From Photobacterium proteolyticum (GTDB lineage: Bacteria > Pseudomonadota > Gammaproteobacteria > Enterobacterales > Vibrionaceae): a DNA stretch of 64,000 bases. Positions within the stretch are counted from its first letter, which is position 1, and each line of letters begins with the position of its first letter. Below the pieces are notes generated by a model. The model had not been told where the DNA came from. It searched no databases and saw only the letters and a program-made list of their open reading frames with translations. Both the position numbers and the translations under genes were made by a program. Positions 35,199 through 43,725 of the stretch are shown piece after piece. The DNA lies in NCBI RefSeq assembly GCF_001939735.1, contig NZ_MJIL01000060.1, positions 124,001 through 188,000 of the forward strand, read 5' to 3'.

Positions 35199-38100
35199 TT
35201 AGTAAGCTAGTTCCCTTTTCATAGGATTACCTTCTGTCTTTGTTGATACATCTTCTTCCATAATTTCGATCGTATCATCGGGCCTGAATGGGGGCTGATG
35301 CTGACTCTTTTGCTGCTTATCACGCCCTAGCATGAGCAGGCAAGGTGTCAAAATCAAGGTGAGCAGGGTCGCAAACGTCAGGCCGCCTGCTACTGCTGTT
35401 GCCAGCTGTGACCACCATTGGGTACTGGGCGCACCAAATTCTACTTTTCTGTTTAGTAGGTCAATGTTCATTTCCATGACCATGGGCATCAGGCCCAGCA
35501 CCGTAGTGATGGTGGTTAGCATAACAGGACGTAAACGTTGGGCACCGGTATGCATTATGGCAACCGTTTTTTCATAGCCTTTTCGGCGCAATTGGTTATA
35601 GGTATCGATAAGAACGATATTGTTGTTGACTACAATACCAGCCAGAGAGATAACACCAATTCCAGACATTATGATGCCAAATGGACGCTGGAAGATGAGT
35701 AAGCCGAGGAAAACACCGACGGTTGAAAACAGCACGGCACTTAAAATCAGCAAGGCCTGATAGAAGCTATTGAACTGGGTGACAAGGATAAGTCCCATTA
35801 CAGCTAGTGCGACAACAAAGGCTGATTGAAGGAACTGAGATGACTTATCCTGATCTTCGTTTTGCCCGCGAAGTTTGACATTAATATTATCAGCTAATGG
35901 CATATCATCGATAGCAGCCTGAACCTTAGGAAGTTCCAGGCTCAGGTTATAACCGGGGGTAACGTCAGCCATGACTTCCAGAACGCGTTTACCGTCAGTA
36001 CGGCTGATCGTGTGCTGTTTTGGCGATGGCGCAATACTGGAGAAGTTAGTGATCGGGACTAATCCATAGAGCGTTTTTATCCTCAACTCATCAAAGCGGC
36101 CGATATCACGTTTGTCCTGTGGGTAGCGCACAAGTATATCGACTTCTTCATCAGTATCATCCGGCAGATACTCGCCGATTTTTAAGCCGTTAGTAACAAA
36201 CTGGACAGTATTACCGACAAGCGTGGCATCACCACCAAAGCGAGCAGCATCATCGCGGTTAATTTTGATTTCCCAGTCGATCCCTGCCTTGTTACTGGTA
36301 TCGGAAATATTGGTGAAGGCGGCCTGAGATTCTACCCAATGGCGGATCTGCCGTACGGCTTCGGTCATGTCTGAACTATTGGTACCGGCTACTTCAATGA
36401 TCAGATCATGCTCACTCGGCGGCCCGGCATCCGGTGACTTGAATTCCAGCTCGACGCCGGCCAGATCATCGGTTTTGGTCCGAAGCTCGGCGATAATATC
36501 TTTGATAGGAGCACGGTACTGCCAGTCTAGCGGATTGAGTTGTATGTAGCCGATTTGATCTTCCCCGCCAGTTCGGGTGTAGACGCTGCTGATCCCCGCT
36601 GTACCGATGATCCTCGCTTCGATATCGCGCATTAGCTTATCTTTTTCATAAATCGACAAGTCGCCGTGAGAGCGCACTTTAAGCGAGAAGTGAGGAGGAT
36701 CCACTTCCGGGAAGAATACGACACCGAGTCCAGCCTTCGCATAGCCAAAAGCAACGAGCACCGTGAACAACAGGGCACCAGCAAGTATTTTTAAGGGATG
36801 GCGAATTGCGATAGCCAGACTATTCAGGTAAAGCCGGGTAAGTCCTTTAGCTTTATCGAACTCACCTCGTTCGAGCGCCAACTTCCGTTGAAGCTCTTCT
36901 TTATTGTTCTGTTGAGGTTTGCCGATGACACTGCCAACCACAGGAACAAACAGGAGCGCCATAATCAGGGAGGCACTCAGTGTGGCTATCAGCGTTAATG
37001 GCAGATAGCGCATAAACTCCCCGGTAATATCCGGCCAGAACAGCATGGGGGCGAAGGCTGCCAGGGTTGTTGCTGTTGAGGCGGTAATAGGCCATGCCAT
37101 GCGTTTCGCCGCTTCCCGGTATGCCTGTTTGCGTGGGGTACCTTCCAGCATTCTACGATCAGCATACTCAGTGACGACAATAGCACCGTCCACCAACATA
37201 CCGACTGCCATGATCAGGGAGAACAGAACAATAATATTTACGGTAAGCCCGCTCATAGCGAGTATGAGTAAACCGGTTAAAAATGAGCCGGGTATCGAGA
37301 TCCCAACGAGTAGGGCAGTTCGGGAGCCGAGGATTGCCAGTATGACAACCACAACCAGGACAATTGCCGACATGATATTGTTTTGAAGGTCGGCAAGCAT
37401 GATTTTGACATCTTTAGACTGATCGAGAGTGTACTCAACCAGCAGGTTGTCGGGCCACATTGCCGTTTGCTGGGCTTCCTGAACCACAGCCTTGACTATT
37501 TCGACGGTTTCGATGATGTTCTCGCCACTTCGTTTTTTCACATCGAGCACAACAGCTGGCTGGCCGTTAAGGCGAGCGAAACTGTTTGGATCACGAAACG
37601 AGCGACGTACTGTGGCGATATCACCGAAAGTGATAACTTTATTGCCGTCTACCTTGATGGGCAGTTCAAGAATGTCTTTGAGCGAGTCGAATACCGAGGG
37701 AACTTTGACGGAGAATCGACCGTACCCACTATCAATAAACCCGGCAGCCACCACACGGTTGTTACGCGAGACGAGGTTGAATACGTCATTTTGGTCAAGG
37801 CCGTAGCTTTCCATTAGCAGAGGCTCTACAACCACCTCTACAACATCTTCCCGGTCGCCGGCAATATCGACTTCCAGTACCTGACGGTAGCTCTCCAGTT
37901 TGTCTTGAAGCTGCTGGGCAATTTGGATGATCGTTCTTTCAGGGACAGTACCATAAAGAACCATTGAGAGAACCGGATCAAAGCTTGCTATAGTCACTTC
38001 TTTTACGATCGGGTCATCGCTATCGGCAGGCAGTTTGGTTTTGGCGGTATCAACAGCTTCACGAACATCAACCAATGCCTCGTCAAGATCGGTCCCGACA

Positions 38101-38390
38101 TTGAACTCAAGTACGACAGAGGCATAGCCTTCAGCAGCCGTCGCTTTCATCTCCTTGATACCTTCAATCGAACGAAGCTCTTTCTCCAGCGGGCGAACAA
38201 GCAGTCGCTCTGAGTCTTCTGGGCTGATCCCTTCGTGCGATACAGAGGTGTAGATAACGGGAATGGTTACGTCAGGGTTCGCTTCTTTGGGAACCACCTG
38301 ATACATAATGGCACCAGCAATCAAGATCAGTATCAGCAATGTGATCATGGTGCGTGTACGGCTTAATACCGCATCGATAATCGCGAACAT
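35199..38390 (-). CDS. RND-family efflux transporter, inner-membrane pump subunit
   Basis: AcrB-like drug/proton antiporter of 1063 residues with the usual two repeats of one plus five membrane helices and large periplasmic loops. In helix 4 the motif is GMLVDGAIVVTEYADR, with one Asp where AcrB has two. The helix-10 Lys of AcrB is replaced in GIVVNNNIVLIDTYNQL, a pattern seen in many other HAE1-type pumps. The C-terminus is a hydrophilic tail of about 45 residues. The start overlaps the adaptor stop by one base (TAATG). No outer-membrane gene is next to it, so it may use a TolC encoded elsewhere. Confidence 0.93.
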   Translation of the reverse strand: MFAIIDAVLSRTRTMITLLILILIAGAIMYQVVPKEANPDVTIPVIYTSVSHEGISPEDSERLLVRPLEKELRSIEGIKEMKATAAEGYASVVLEFNVGTDLDEALVDVREAVDTAKTKLPADSDDPIVKEVTIASFDPVLSMVLYGTVPERTIIQIAQQLQDKLESYRQVLEVDIAGDREDVVEVVVEPLLMESYGLDQNDVFNLVSRNNRVVAAGFIDSGYGRFSVKVPSVFDSLKDILELPIKVDGNKVITFGDIATVRRSFRDPNSFARLNGQPAVVLDVKKRSGENIIETVEIVKAVVQEAQQTAMWPDNLLVEYTLDQSKDVKIMLADLQNNIMSAIVLVVVVILAILGSRTALLVGISIPGSFLTGLLILAMSGLTVNIIVLFSLIMAVGMLVDGAIVVTEYADRRMLEGTPRKQAYREAAKRMAWPITASTATTLAAFAPMLFWPDITGEFMRYLPLTLIATLSASLIMALLFVPVVGSVIGKPQQNNKEELQRKLALERGEFDKAKGLTRLYLNSLAIAIRHPLKILAGALLFTVLVAFGYAKAGLGVVFFPEVDPPHFSLKVRSHGDLSIYEKDKLMRDIEARIIGTAGISSVYTRTGGEDQIGYIQLNPLDWQYRAPIKDIIAELRTKTDDLAGVELEFKSPDAGPPSEHDLIIEVAGTNSSDMTEAVRQIRHWVESQAAFTNISDTSNKAGIDWEIKINRDDAARFGGDATLVGNTVQFVTNGLKIGEYLPDDTDEEVDILVRYPQDKRDIGRFDELRIKTLYGLVPITNFSSIAPSPKQHTISRTDGKRVLEVMADVTPGYNLSLELPKVQAAIDDMPLADNINVKLRGQNEDQDKSSQFLQSAFVVALAVMGLILVTQFNSFYQALLILSAVLFSTVGVFLGLLIFQRPFGIIMSGIGVISLAGIVVNNNIVLIDTYNQLRRKGYEKTVAIMHTGAQRLRPVMLTTITTVLGLMPMVMEMNIDLLNRKVEFGAPSTQWWSQLATAVAGGLTFATLLTLILTPCLLMLGRDKQQKSQHQPPFRPDDTIEIMEEDVSTKTEGNPMKRELAY

Positions 38391-39490
38391 TATTCATTCT
38401 CCGCCTGATGCACCGGAATGACATTATCACCTGCACGTACAAAGCCCTGGCCGACAGTAATAACATCAACTTGATCGCCAACCCCACTGAGCCAGACGCC
38501 ATCGGGTTCTACTTTGACAATCGCAATGGGAATAAAGTTGACGCGGTTATCGCTGGCTAGGATTTTAATGCCCAGATTACCTGACTCATCCAGTGCCAAC
38601 ATAGAAGGTGTTACTTTGATAGCCGATTGCTTATCAAGTTTAAGCTCGACATCAGCGCTGACGCCAGCTGCTAACTTCATGTCCGGGTTCGGGATCTCAA
38701 TCTCAATGGCGAAGGTATTGGTTTGCGACGAGGCTACGCTGGCCTGATACCTGAGTTCTCCCTTAGTGCTGTAGCCATTGAGCAGTGAAATACGCGCTTT
38801 CTGCCCGGTATGGATCTGCTGGATATGGCGCTCGCTGACATCTGCACTAATTACTAAAGGATCGAGATCAACCACGGTTGCGACAGGATCGCCAACGCCA
38901 AGGTAGTCACCTTTTTCTATGTGCAGCGTCTCGACAATTCCGTCGAACGGCGCTTCGATCAGGGTGTTTTCCAGTGCCAGTTCCAGGTTTCTTACCGTGG
39001 CCTTTGCATCAATCAGTGAAGCTTCTGCCTGGCTTAATGCCACTTCGCCCTGTAGCCCGCGCTCGCGAAGAGATCTTGCCGCGTTGTGTTCCTTCTCACG
39101 AACCATTAATAAAGCCTCGGCACGTTTGAGCTGTAGCTCGCGATCAGCCTTGTTGAGCTGGATCAGTGGCTGGCCTTCGGTAACCCGTTGACCTTTACGA
39201 ACCAGCAGCTTATCTACGGTTCCAGAAACCTCTGCTCCCAAGGTTGCCTGTCTGTCAGGAGCAGTACGCCCGTATAAGGATATAGAGCGTTGGGTAGGTT
39301 GCGATTTAAAGTTGGTCACAACGACTTTTGCTAATGGTGCTTGTTCTTTTTCACTAGGCTGAGAAGCTTCAGCTTGTGGTGCAGGTTCGGTTCCGGAGGT
39401 ACCACTGAGCAGCCACAGTCCAATAGCAAGCAGGATAGCAAGAGAGATGATCCAAGGTTTTTGGGAAAGAAATCGGCGAACTGACATCAT
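38390..39490 (-). CDS. RND efflux periplasmic adaptor (membrane fusion protein)
   Basis: A 366-residue periplasmic adaptor linking the RND pump to an outer-membrane channel. An N-terminal membrane anchor (about 13-30, WIISLAILLAIGLWLLSG) is followed by the lipoyl halves around an alpha-hairpin (VSGTVDKLLVRKGQRVTEGQPLIQL ... LIEAPFDGIVETLHIEKGDYLGVGDPVATVVD), then beta-barrel and membrane-proximal domains. Two ATGs at 39490/39487 follow an AAGGA site. It is the first gene of the adaptor-pump operon, preceded by an inverted-repeat operator candidate. Confidence 0.92.
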   Translation of the reverse strand: MMSVRRFLSQKPWIISLAILLAIGLWLLSGTSGTEPAPQAEASQPSEKEQAPLAKVVVTNFKSQPTQRSISLYGRTAPDRQATLGAEVSGTVDKLLVRKGQRVTEGQPLIQLNKADRELQLKRAEALLMVREKEHNAARSLRERGLQGEVALSQAEASLIDAKATVRNLELALENTLIEAPFDGIVETLHIEKGDYLGVGDPVATVVDLDPLVISADVSERHIQQIHTGQKARISLLNGYSTKGELRYQASVASSQTNTFAIEIEIPNPDMKLAAGVSADVELKLDKQSAIKVTPSMLALDESGNLGIKILASDNRVNFIPIAIVKVEPDGVWLSGVGDQVDVITVGQGFVRAGDNVIPVHQAENE

Positions 39491-39517
39491 ATATCACAAT
39501 CCTTGTATGGCAGGTGG

Positions 39518-39540
39518 GACGATATCGAATGGATACCGTC
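39518..39540. promoter_or_regulatory. Inverted repeat upstream of the efflux operon
   Basis: GACGATATC and GATACCGTC form nine-base arms with one mismatch, separated by five bases, 28 bp upstream of the adaptor start. The position suits a repressor operator, but no regulator gene is adjacent. Confidence 0.4.
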
Positions 39541-40010
39541 CAGAGAATTTAGGTTGAGCCAATCGGCTGCAATATGATGCTTATATTATCATCATTGAAT
39601 ATCCGCTGGTGGTTTCGCATCTAGTAGCGATTACTAGCGGCGCATTCCATCGTTTGGATTAACTCTCTTATTATCAATGTATAAGTTAAAGTTATTGGAT
39701 GATCTTCCTGAGAATTATTCTTTTTTAGAAGCATATCGCTTTCTAGGTTGATCTTTCTTATGAAATTTGCGTCATTTAGGGTGTTTTTTTCTTATTAAAT
39801 TCCAGCGCACTTCAAACTTTTAATTTTGGTATTCATGAAATGAATGCTATGTAACCGAATACATTTTTGTTATCTGCCCGCTGGTATTTTTGCTTTGGCG
39901 AACTGATTTTCTAACTGCTGGGATTAAAACGGACAGCTTATATGCGGCATGAGGATTAAAGCTGAACTTGAATGATATGGTAGGAAGGTATGGGATCTTC
40001 GTTATAAACG
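39541..40010. other. Intergenic region between efflux operon and tRNA array
   Basis: About 470 bp, AT-rich. Nothing beyond a short palindrome (CTAGTA..TACTAG near 39620) was seen; no gene is supported. Confidence 0.5.
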
Positions 40011-40038
40011 AAAAAAGCCTGTTCCGAAGAACAGGCTT
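40011..40038 (-). terminator. Terminator of the tRNA-Val array
   Basis: On the minus strand AAGCCTGTTC, the tetraloop TTCG and GAACAGGCTT are followed by TTTT. It is a 10-bp stem with a stable UUCG loop, located about 10 bp after the last tRNA. Confidence 0.93.
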
Positions 40039-40047
40039 TCTTATGTA

Positions 40048-40124
40048 TGGTGCGTCTGAGTGGACTCGAACCACCGACCCCCGCCATGTCAAGGCGATAC
40101 TCTAACCAGCTGAGCTACAGACGC
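40048..40124 (-). tRNA. tRNA-Val(GAC), type A
   Basis: A 77-base cloverleaf on the minus strand. The acceptor GCGTCTG pairs with CAGACGC, followed by A and an encoded CCA. The anticodon loop TTGACAT gives anticodon GAC (codons GUC/GUU). The T-arm is GGTGG/CCACT around TTCGAGT. The anticodon stem (TCGCC/GGCGG) has one T-G pair. Confidence 0.97.
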
Positions 40125-40147
40125 AAATTGTTATTCTCATCGAGAAT

Positions 40148-40224
40148 TGGTACGACCGAGTGGACTCGAACCACCGACCCCCACCATGTCAAGGTGGTGC
40201 TCTAACCAGCTGAGCTACGGTCGT
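40148..40224 (-). tRNA. tRNA-Val(GAC), type B
   Basis: Same anticodon loop TTGACAT as type A. The acceptor is ACGACCG/CGGTCGT and the anticodon stem CCACC/GGTGG. CCA is encoded, and the D-arm and T-arm match type A. Confidence 0.97.
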
Positions 40225-40276
40225 ATCATTTATTAGTAGACTGCATTTATATCAAATAGGGCAGTGTACTGAAATT

Positions 40277-40353
40277 TGGTGCGTCTGAGTGGACTCGAAC
40301 CACCGACCCCCGCCATGTCAAGGCGATACTCTAACCAGCTGAGCTACAGACGC
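40277..40353 (-). tRNA. tRNA-Val(GAC), type A
   Basis: Identical copy of the type A gene in the second repeat unit; CCA encoded. Confidence 0.97.
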
Positions 40354-40376
40354 AAATTGTTATTCTCATCGAGAAT

Positions 40377-40453
40377 TGGTACGACCGAGTGGACTCGAAC
40401 CACCGACCCCCACCATGTCAAGGTGGTGCTCTAACCAGCTGAGCTACGGTCGT
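40377..40453 (-). tRNA. tRNA-Val(GAC), type B
   Basis: Identical copy of the type B gene in the second repeat unit; CCA encoded. Confidence 0.97.
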
Positions 40454-40505
40454 ATCATTTATTAGTAGACTGCATTTATATCAAATAGGGCAGTGTACTG
40501 AAATT

Positions 40506-40582
40506 TGGTGCGTCTGAGTGGACTCGAACCACCGACCCCCGCCATGTCAAGGCGATACTCTAACCAGCTGAGCTACAGACGC
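40506..40582 (-). tRNA. tRNA-Val(GAC), type A
   Basis: Identical copy of the type A gene in the third repeat unit; CCA encoded. Confidence 0.97.
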
Positions 40583-40605
40583 AAATTGTTATTCTCATCG
40601 AGAAT

Positions 40606-40682
40606 TGGTACGACCGAGTGGACTCGAACCACCGACCCCCACCATGTCAAGGTGGTGCTCTAACCAGCTGAGCTACGGTCGT
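40606..40682 (-). tRNA. tRNA-Val(GAC), type B
   Basis: Identical copy of the type B gene in the third repeat unit; CCA encoded. Confidence 0.97.
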
Positions 40683-40734
40683 ATCATTTATTAGTAGACT
40701 GCATTTATATCAAATAGGGCAGTGTACTGAAATT

Positions 40735-40811
40735 TGGTGCGTCTGAGTGGACTCGAACCACCGACCCCCGCCATGTCAAGGCGATACTCTAACCAGCTGA
40801 GCTACAGACGC
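40735..40811 (-). tRNA. tRNA-Val(GAC), type A
   Basis: Type A gene in the fourth repeat unit; CCA encoded. Confidence 0.97.
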
Positions 40812-40834
40812 AAATTGTTATTCTCATCGAGAAT

Positions 40835-40911
40835 TGGTACGACCGAGTGGACTCGAACCACCGACCCCCACCATGTCAAGGTGGTGCTCTAACCAGCTGA
40901 GCTACGGTCGT
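40835..40911 (-). tRNA. tRNA-Val(GAC), type B
   Basis: Type B gene in the fourth repeat unit; the spacer on its 5' side is the diverged one. Confidence 0.97.
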
Positions 40912-40962
40912 ATCATTTTTAGTAGACTGCATTCATATCGAATAAGGCAGTATACTGAAATT

Positions 40963-41039
40963 TGGTGCGTCTGAGTGGACTCGAACCACCGACCCCCGCC
41001 ATGTCAAGGCGATACTCTAACCAGCTGAGCTACAGACGC
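40963..41039 (-). tRNA. tRNA-Val(GAC), type A
   Basis: Type A gene in the promoter-proximal unit; the mature sequence is unchanged although the spacer beside it has diverged. Confidence 0.97.
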
Positions 41040-41062
41040 AAATTGTGATTCTCATTGAGAAT

Positions 41063-41139
41063 TGGTACGACCGAGTGGACTCGAACCACCGACCCCCACC
41101 ATGTCAAGGTGGTGCTCTAACCAGCTGAGCTACGGTCGT
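41063..41139 (-). tRNA. tRNA-Val(GAC), type B, first of the transcript
   Basis: Type B gene closest to the promoter; CCA encoded. It starts about 25 bases after the -10 element. Confidence 0.97.
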
Positions 41140-41166
41140 ACTGTTGTGTTCCTGAGAACAAGGAGG

Positions 41167-41195
41167 ATATTAAACACTTCATTCTGGTGGTGCAA
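41167..41195 (-). promoter_or_regulatory. Promoter of the tRNA-Val array
   Basis: On the minus strand TTGCAC (-35, 41190-41195) and TAATAT (-10, 41167-41172) are separated by exactly 17 bp. The bases after the -10 element (CCTCC) form a C-rich discriminator of the sort linked to stringent control. Confidence 0.75.
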
Positions 41196-41283
41196 GTGCA
41201 AGTATCCAGAAAGTCAGAAAAAAGAGATTGTTTGCTTACAGTTTGTCCAAAGCGCGAGCCGAATCGGCAGTTGTGGGGAGTTT

Positions 41284-41310
41284 CGCGCTAATCAAGGTTC
41301 GATTAGCGCG
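41284..41310. terminator. Inverted repeat downstream of the ParA-like gene
   Basis: CGCGCTAATC and GATTAGCGCG form a perfect 10-bp stem around seven bases, 15 bp after the ParA-like stop. The plus-strand side is followed by TTTATAAT and the minus side by AAACTCC, so it is an uncertain terminator for the minus-strand gene. Confidence 0.5.
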
Positions 41311-41324
41311 TTTATAATGGCTTG

Positions 41325-42122
41325 TTATTGCTCGATTTCTGCTGTTTTATCTGCAGTTTCCTCGAGGGTATGGAAGAGCTCTTCGAATGTAATGGTCAGC
41401 TTATGGTTAGGCAGCAAATGGATCAGAGGTTGCTGGTGGTAGTGAGACTCTTTCATTTTGATCGAAAGCGGAAGGTAAGGCTCTAGAATCGGTAAACCGA
41501 GATCACTCAGATCGGCGATGATCTGGGCCGGGAAGTTGGCCTGGGCATTGAACATATTGACGATCACGCCTTCGACTTCCAGCTTGGGATTATGATCCTC
41601 ACGAAGTTCAGCCACATTATTGAGCAAGGTGATCAGCGCTTGTTGAGAGAAGCTGTCACAATCGAAAGGAATTAACAGCCGCTTGGCTGCGATCAGGGCG
41701 GCCTTGCTGAAGAAGTTCAGGTTCGGCGGGGTATCGATATAGATCCGATCATAGCTTTTCTCGAGCTCGTCCAGGGCATCTCGCAGTTTGTAGATTTTAT
41801 AGCGTCGTTCGAGTTCAGATTCTATTTTTTCGAGCTTAGGGCTTGAGGGAATAATATCAAGGTTAGAGAAAGGCGTGGGTTGCGGAAAGTCTTTGACCGG
41901 CGTCGATACTGAAAACCACCCGACAGTTTGATTAAGTAAATCAGCTACCGTCGTATTGCTATCGCTGTTGATATCATAGCCGAGGTAATGGCTGCTGTTG
42001 CCTTGTACATCGAGATCAATCAATAACGTTTTATAACCATTGGCTGCACTAAGTGCTGCCAAGTTTGCCGCGATGCTTGATTTTCCGACTCCACCTTTTT
42101 GATTGAATACTACCCGACGCAT
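41325..42122 (-). CDS. Solitary ParA-family ATPase
   Basis: A 265-residue MinD/ParA-type ATPase. The deviant Walker A is KGGVGKSS at 9-16, the A' motif LLIDLDVQGNSS lies near 33-44, and Walker B is IYIDTPPNLNFF. It lacks the N-terminal DNA-binding extension of plasmid ParA. No parB or centromere-like repeat is next to it, so it is not the main chromosome-partition pair. Solo ParA proteins often position a protein cargo. An AGGAAAC site precedes the ATG. The small gene upstream on the same strand, 65 bp away, is the only possible partner seen here. Confidence 0.88.
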   Translation of the reverse strand: MRRVVFNQKGGVGKSSIAANLAALSAANGYKTLLIDLDVQGNSSHYLGYDINSDSNTTVADLLNQTVGWFSVSTPVKDFPQPTPFSNLDIIPSSPKLEKIESELERRYKIYKLRDALDELEKSYDRIYIDTPPNLNFFSKAALIAAKRLLIPFDCDSFSQQALITLLNNVAELREDHNPKLEVEGVIVNMFNAQANFPAQIIADLSDLGLPILEPYLPLSIKMKESHYHQQPLIHLLPNHKLTITFEELFHTLEETADKTAEIEQ

Positions 42123-42187
42123 TGTTTCCTACCTTGGAATATGTGTAATTAGAATACGTTACCTGACGCTATTATGAGTCGCAATGC

Positions 42188-42448
42188 TTATTTGAGTAAC
42201 TCGTGATCAGGGGGTAATAATCGTGAAATCCACAGCACTAACTTGTGCTTCATGTTAGGACCATCTTCCTGATTGGTTGCTAGCGGGGTAATTTGTTTCG
42301 CCTCGACTAAAAGGCGGTAGATGCATTCGACTTTGTCTTTCGGCGAGACCGTTTTGTCGAGGTCTCCATATCCTTGCTTTTTCGCAAACGCCATGCCGAG
42401 CTCTAGAGCTTTCTTAAGCAGTTTGGCTTCATTCTTGTGTTTCTTCAT
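42188..42448 (-). CDS. Small conserved protein, probably DUF5062
   Basis: An 86-residue, Lys-rich, probably all-helical cytoplasmic protein (MKKHKNEAKLLKKALELGMAFAKKQGYGDLDKTVSPKDKVECIYRLL..). It resembles the small DUF5062 proteins of Vibrio as I recall them. The ATG at 42448 has a perfect AAGGAG site seven bases upstream; a further in-frame start at 42484 is less likely. The function is unknown. It may be co-transcribed with the ParA-like gene downstream. Confidence 0.75.
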   Translation of the reverse strand: MKKHKNEAKLLKKALELGMAFAKKQGYGDLDKTVSPKDKVECIYRLLVEAKQITPLATNQEDGPNMKHKLVLWISRLLPPDHELLK

Positions 42449-42584
42449 TGTTTGCTCCTTGCAATACGGATTTGCTGAGTTCACACAGCAGGATGAACTT
42501 AGCGAATAGGTATTGCCGAGCTTTCATCTTAGAGCGAACAGCGCAGAAATAACAGTATGATTTTATTCAAATACTGTGCAATCG

Positions 42585-43631
42585 CTAATTTTGCGTCCCG
42601 AGCTTGAGCTGGCATCGCTTGAAGGTCCGTTGCCAAAATTCCACATGCTTAAGGATAGCGTTTCTGAAGCTGGCATGCAGTTCACCGGCAACATAGCTTT
42701 GATAGTAGGCATTAAAGTGGGAAGAGACGGCAGACGGAGGCTGCAATATCACTTTCAGCGGGGTCTGAATTTGACTGTATTGCGAGTCTAGCTCTGCCAG
42801 GTAGGGCTGGATGTCCCCGACAAAAAAACGATGAAAAACATTACTGAGATAGACTGCTTTTTGCTGGTTACGGTTTGCACCACAGATGATGTTTGCTTCG
42901 TTGGATTCCAACAGGTGGGTAGATGCATTTAGCCAGTCCCGGGAGCGGGCTAGCGAATAGACAAGCTGGCCAAAATATCTATGGGTATAAATCTGCTGTT
43001 GGTAATCCAACAGGCGCTCGGCTTGCTTGGGCGGAACGGTAGCGCCATCTTGAAGCGTGTTATGAATGTACAGTAAGTAACGCATAGCATCATGGTTTGC
43101 GGCAAACCCCGGATTTTCAGCGAGGCCAAAAGGTTTATGATAAATTCGCAACTGTTTGCGCCATTCCTCGCCGGTAGTCAGCATATTCCATAAATAGACG
43201 GGGAGCTGTTGCTGTTTGAGCTGGTGAAGCTGTTTGAGCTCGGGAAGAATCTCTGCATCCTGGGGAAGGGTAGCGAGGCAGTGCTCCAAGCCATCCATGA
43301 ATAGTAGTTCGTAGCGGAAGCGATGCGTTTTATCCTGTACTTTGCCTAGGATTGAATTTCTTTCGGCAATTAAGTGAAACAAACCGCACTTTCTTAGCTC
43401 ATAGGCATCCAGTAACCCGATGCGAATGTCTTCAATGGGTAAGAGCAAATCTCGAATATCGGCCAACTGCGGAATGTCAGTATCCGGTTTTTCTGAGGGA
43501 GAGACTTCCAGTACGTTGGCCAGGCGTTCGTTGTAGGTTTCAAGGCTATCTTCAGCCGTAGTAAATTCGCACCCTGTAAGAGTGAGTAAAGCTATAACAA
43601 CGATGGCGAAAAAGAAGGGTTTGTTTGGCAT
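42585..43631 (-). CDS. DUF3080-type lipoprotein, function unknown
   Basis: A 348-residue lipoprotein from the ATG at 43631. A signal peptide ends in the lipobox LTGC near residues 18-21, so it should be lipid-anchored in the envelope; Glu at the +3 side is compatible with the outer membrane. The rest is mostly helical, with many Leu and Gln, and resembles DUF3080 proteins found across Vibrionaceae. No enzymatic motif was seen. It lies between the small gene above and norM, both on the same strand, with a terminator in front of it. Confidence 0.75.
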   Translation of the reverse strand: MPNKPFFFAIVVIALLTLTGCEFTTAEDSLETYNERLANVLEVSPSEKPDTDIPQLADIRDLLLPIEDIRIGLLDAYELRKCGLFHLIAERNSILGKVQDKTHRFRYELLFMDGLEHCLATLPQDAEILPELKQLHQLKQQQLPVYLWNMLTTGEEWRKQLRIYHKPFGLAENPGFAANHDAMRYLLYIHNTLQDGATVPPKQAERLLDYQQQIYTHRYFGQLVYSLARSRDWLNASTHLLESNEANIICGANRNQQKAVYLSNVFHRFFVGDIQPYLAELDSQYSQIQTPLKVILQPPSAVSSHFNAYYQSYVAGELHASFRNAILKHVEFWQRTFKRCQLKLGTQN

Positions 43632-43673
43632 CACATAGAGTACTCGTTTTCTTCTATTATGGTGAATACCATG

Positions 43674-43704
43674 GAAAAAAGAAAAGGCGACACATGGCCG
43701 CCTT
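43674..43704 (-). terminator. Terminator of norM
   Basis: On the minus strand AAGGCG and CGCCTT close a short hairpin followed by TTCTTTTTT. It starts 22 bp after the norM stop. Confidence 0.75.
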
Positions 43705-43725
43705 ATGTTGAAAATGGAATTCTTT

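Larger units (their letters stand above)
40048..41139 (-). repeat. Tandem array of five two-tRNA units (about 229 bp each)
   Basis: The ten tRNA genes alternate between two sequence types, so the repeat unit is a pair with its two spacers. Successive units start at 40048, 40277, 40506, 40735 and 40963. The first three unit lengths are exactly 229 bp and the sequences look identical. The spacer after the fourth pair is one base shorter and differs at several positions, and the promoter-proximal pair has two changes in its inner spacer. The pattern indicates recent unequal-crossover expansion. Confidence 0.95.

Noticed and set aside
40048..41139. Regularly spaced repeats that could look like a CRISPR array
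   Set aside because: Each repeated block folds as a complete tRNA-Val with an encoded CCA end, the spacers are themselves repeated, and no cas gene is near.
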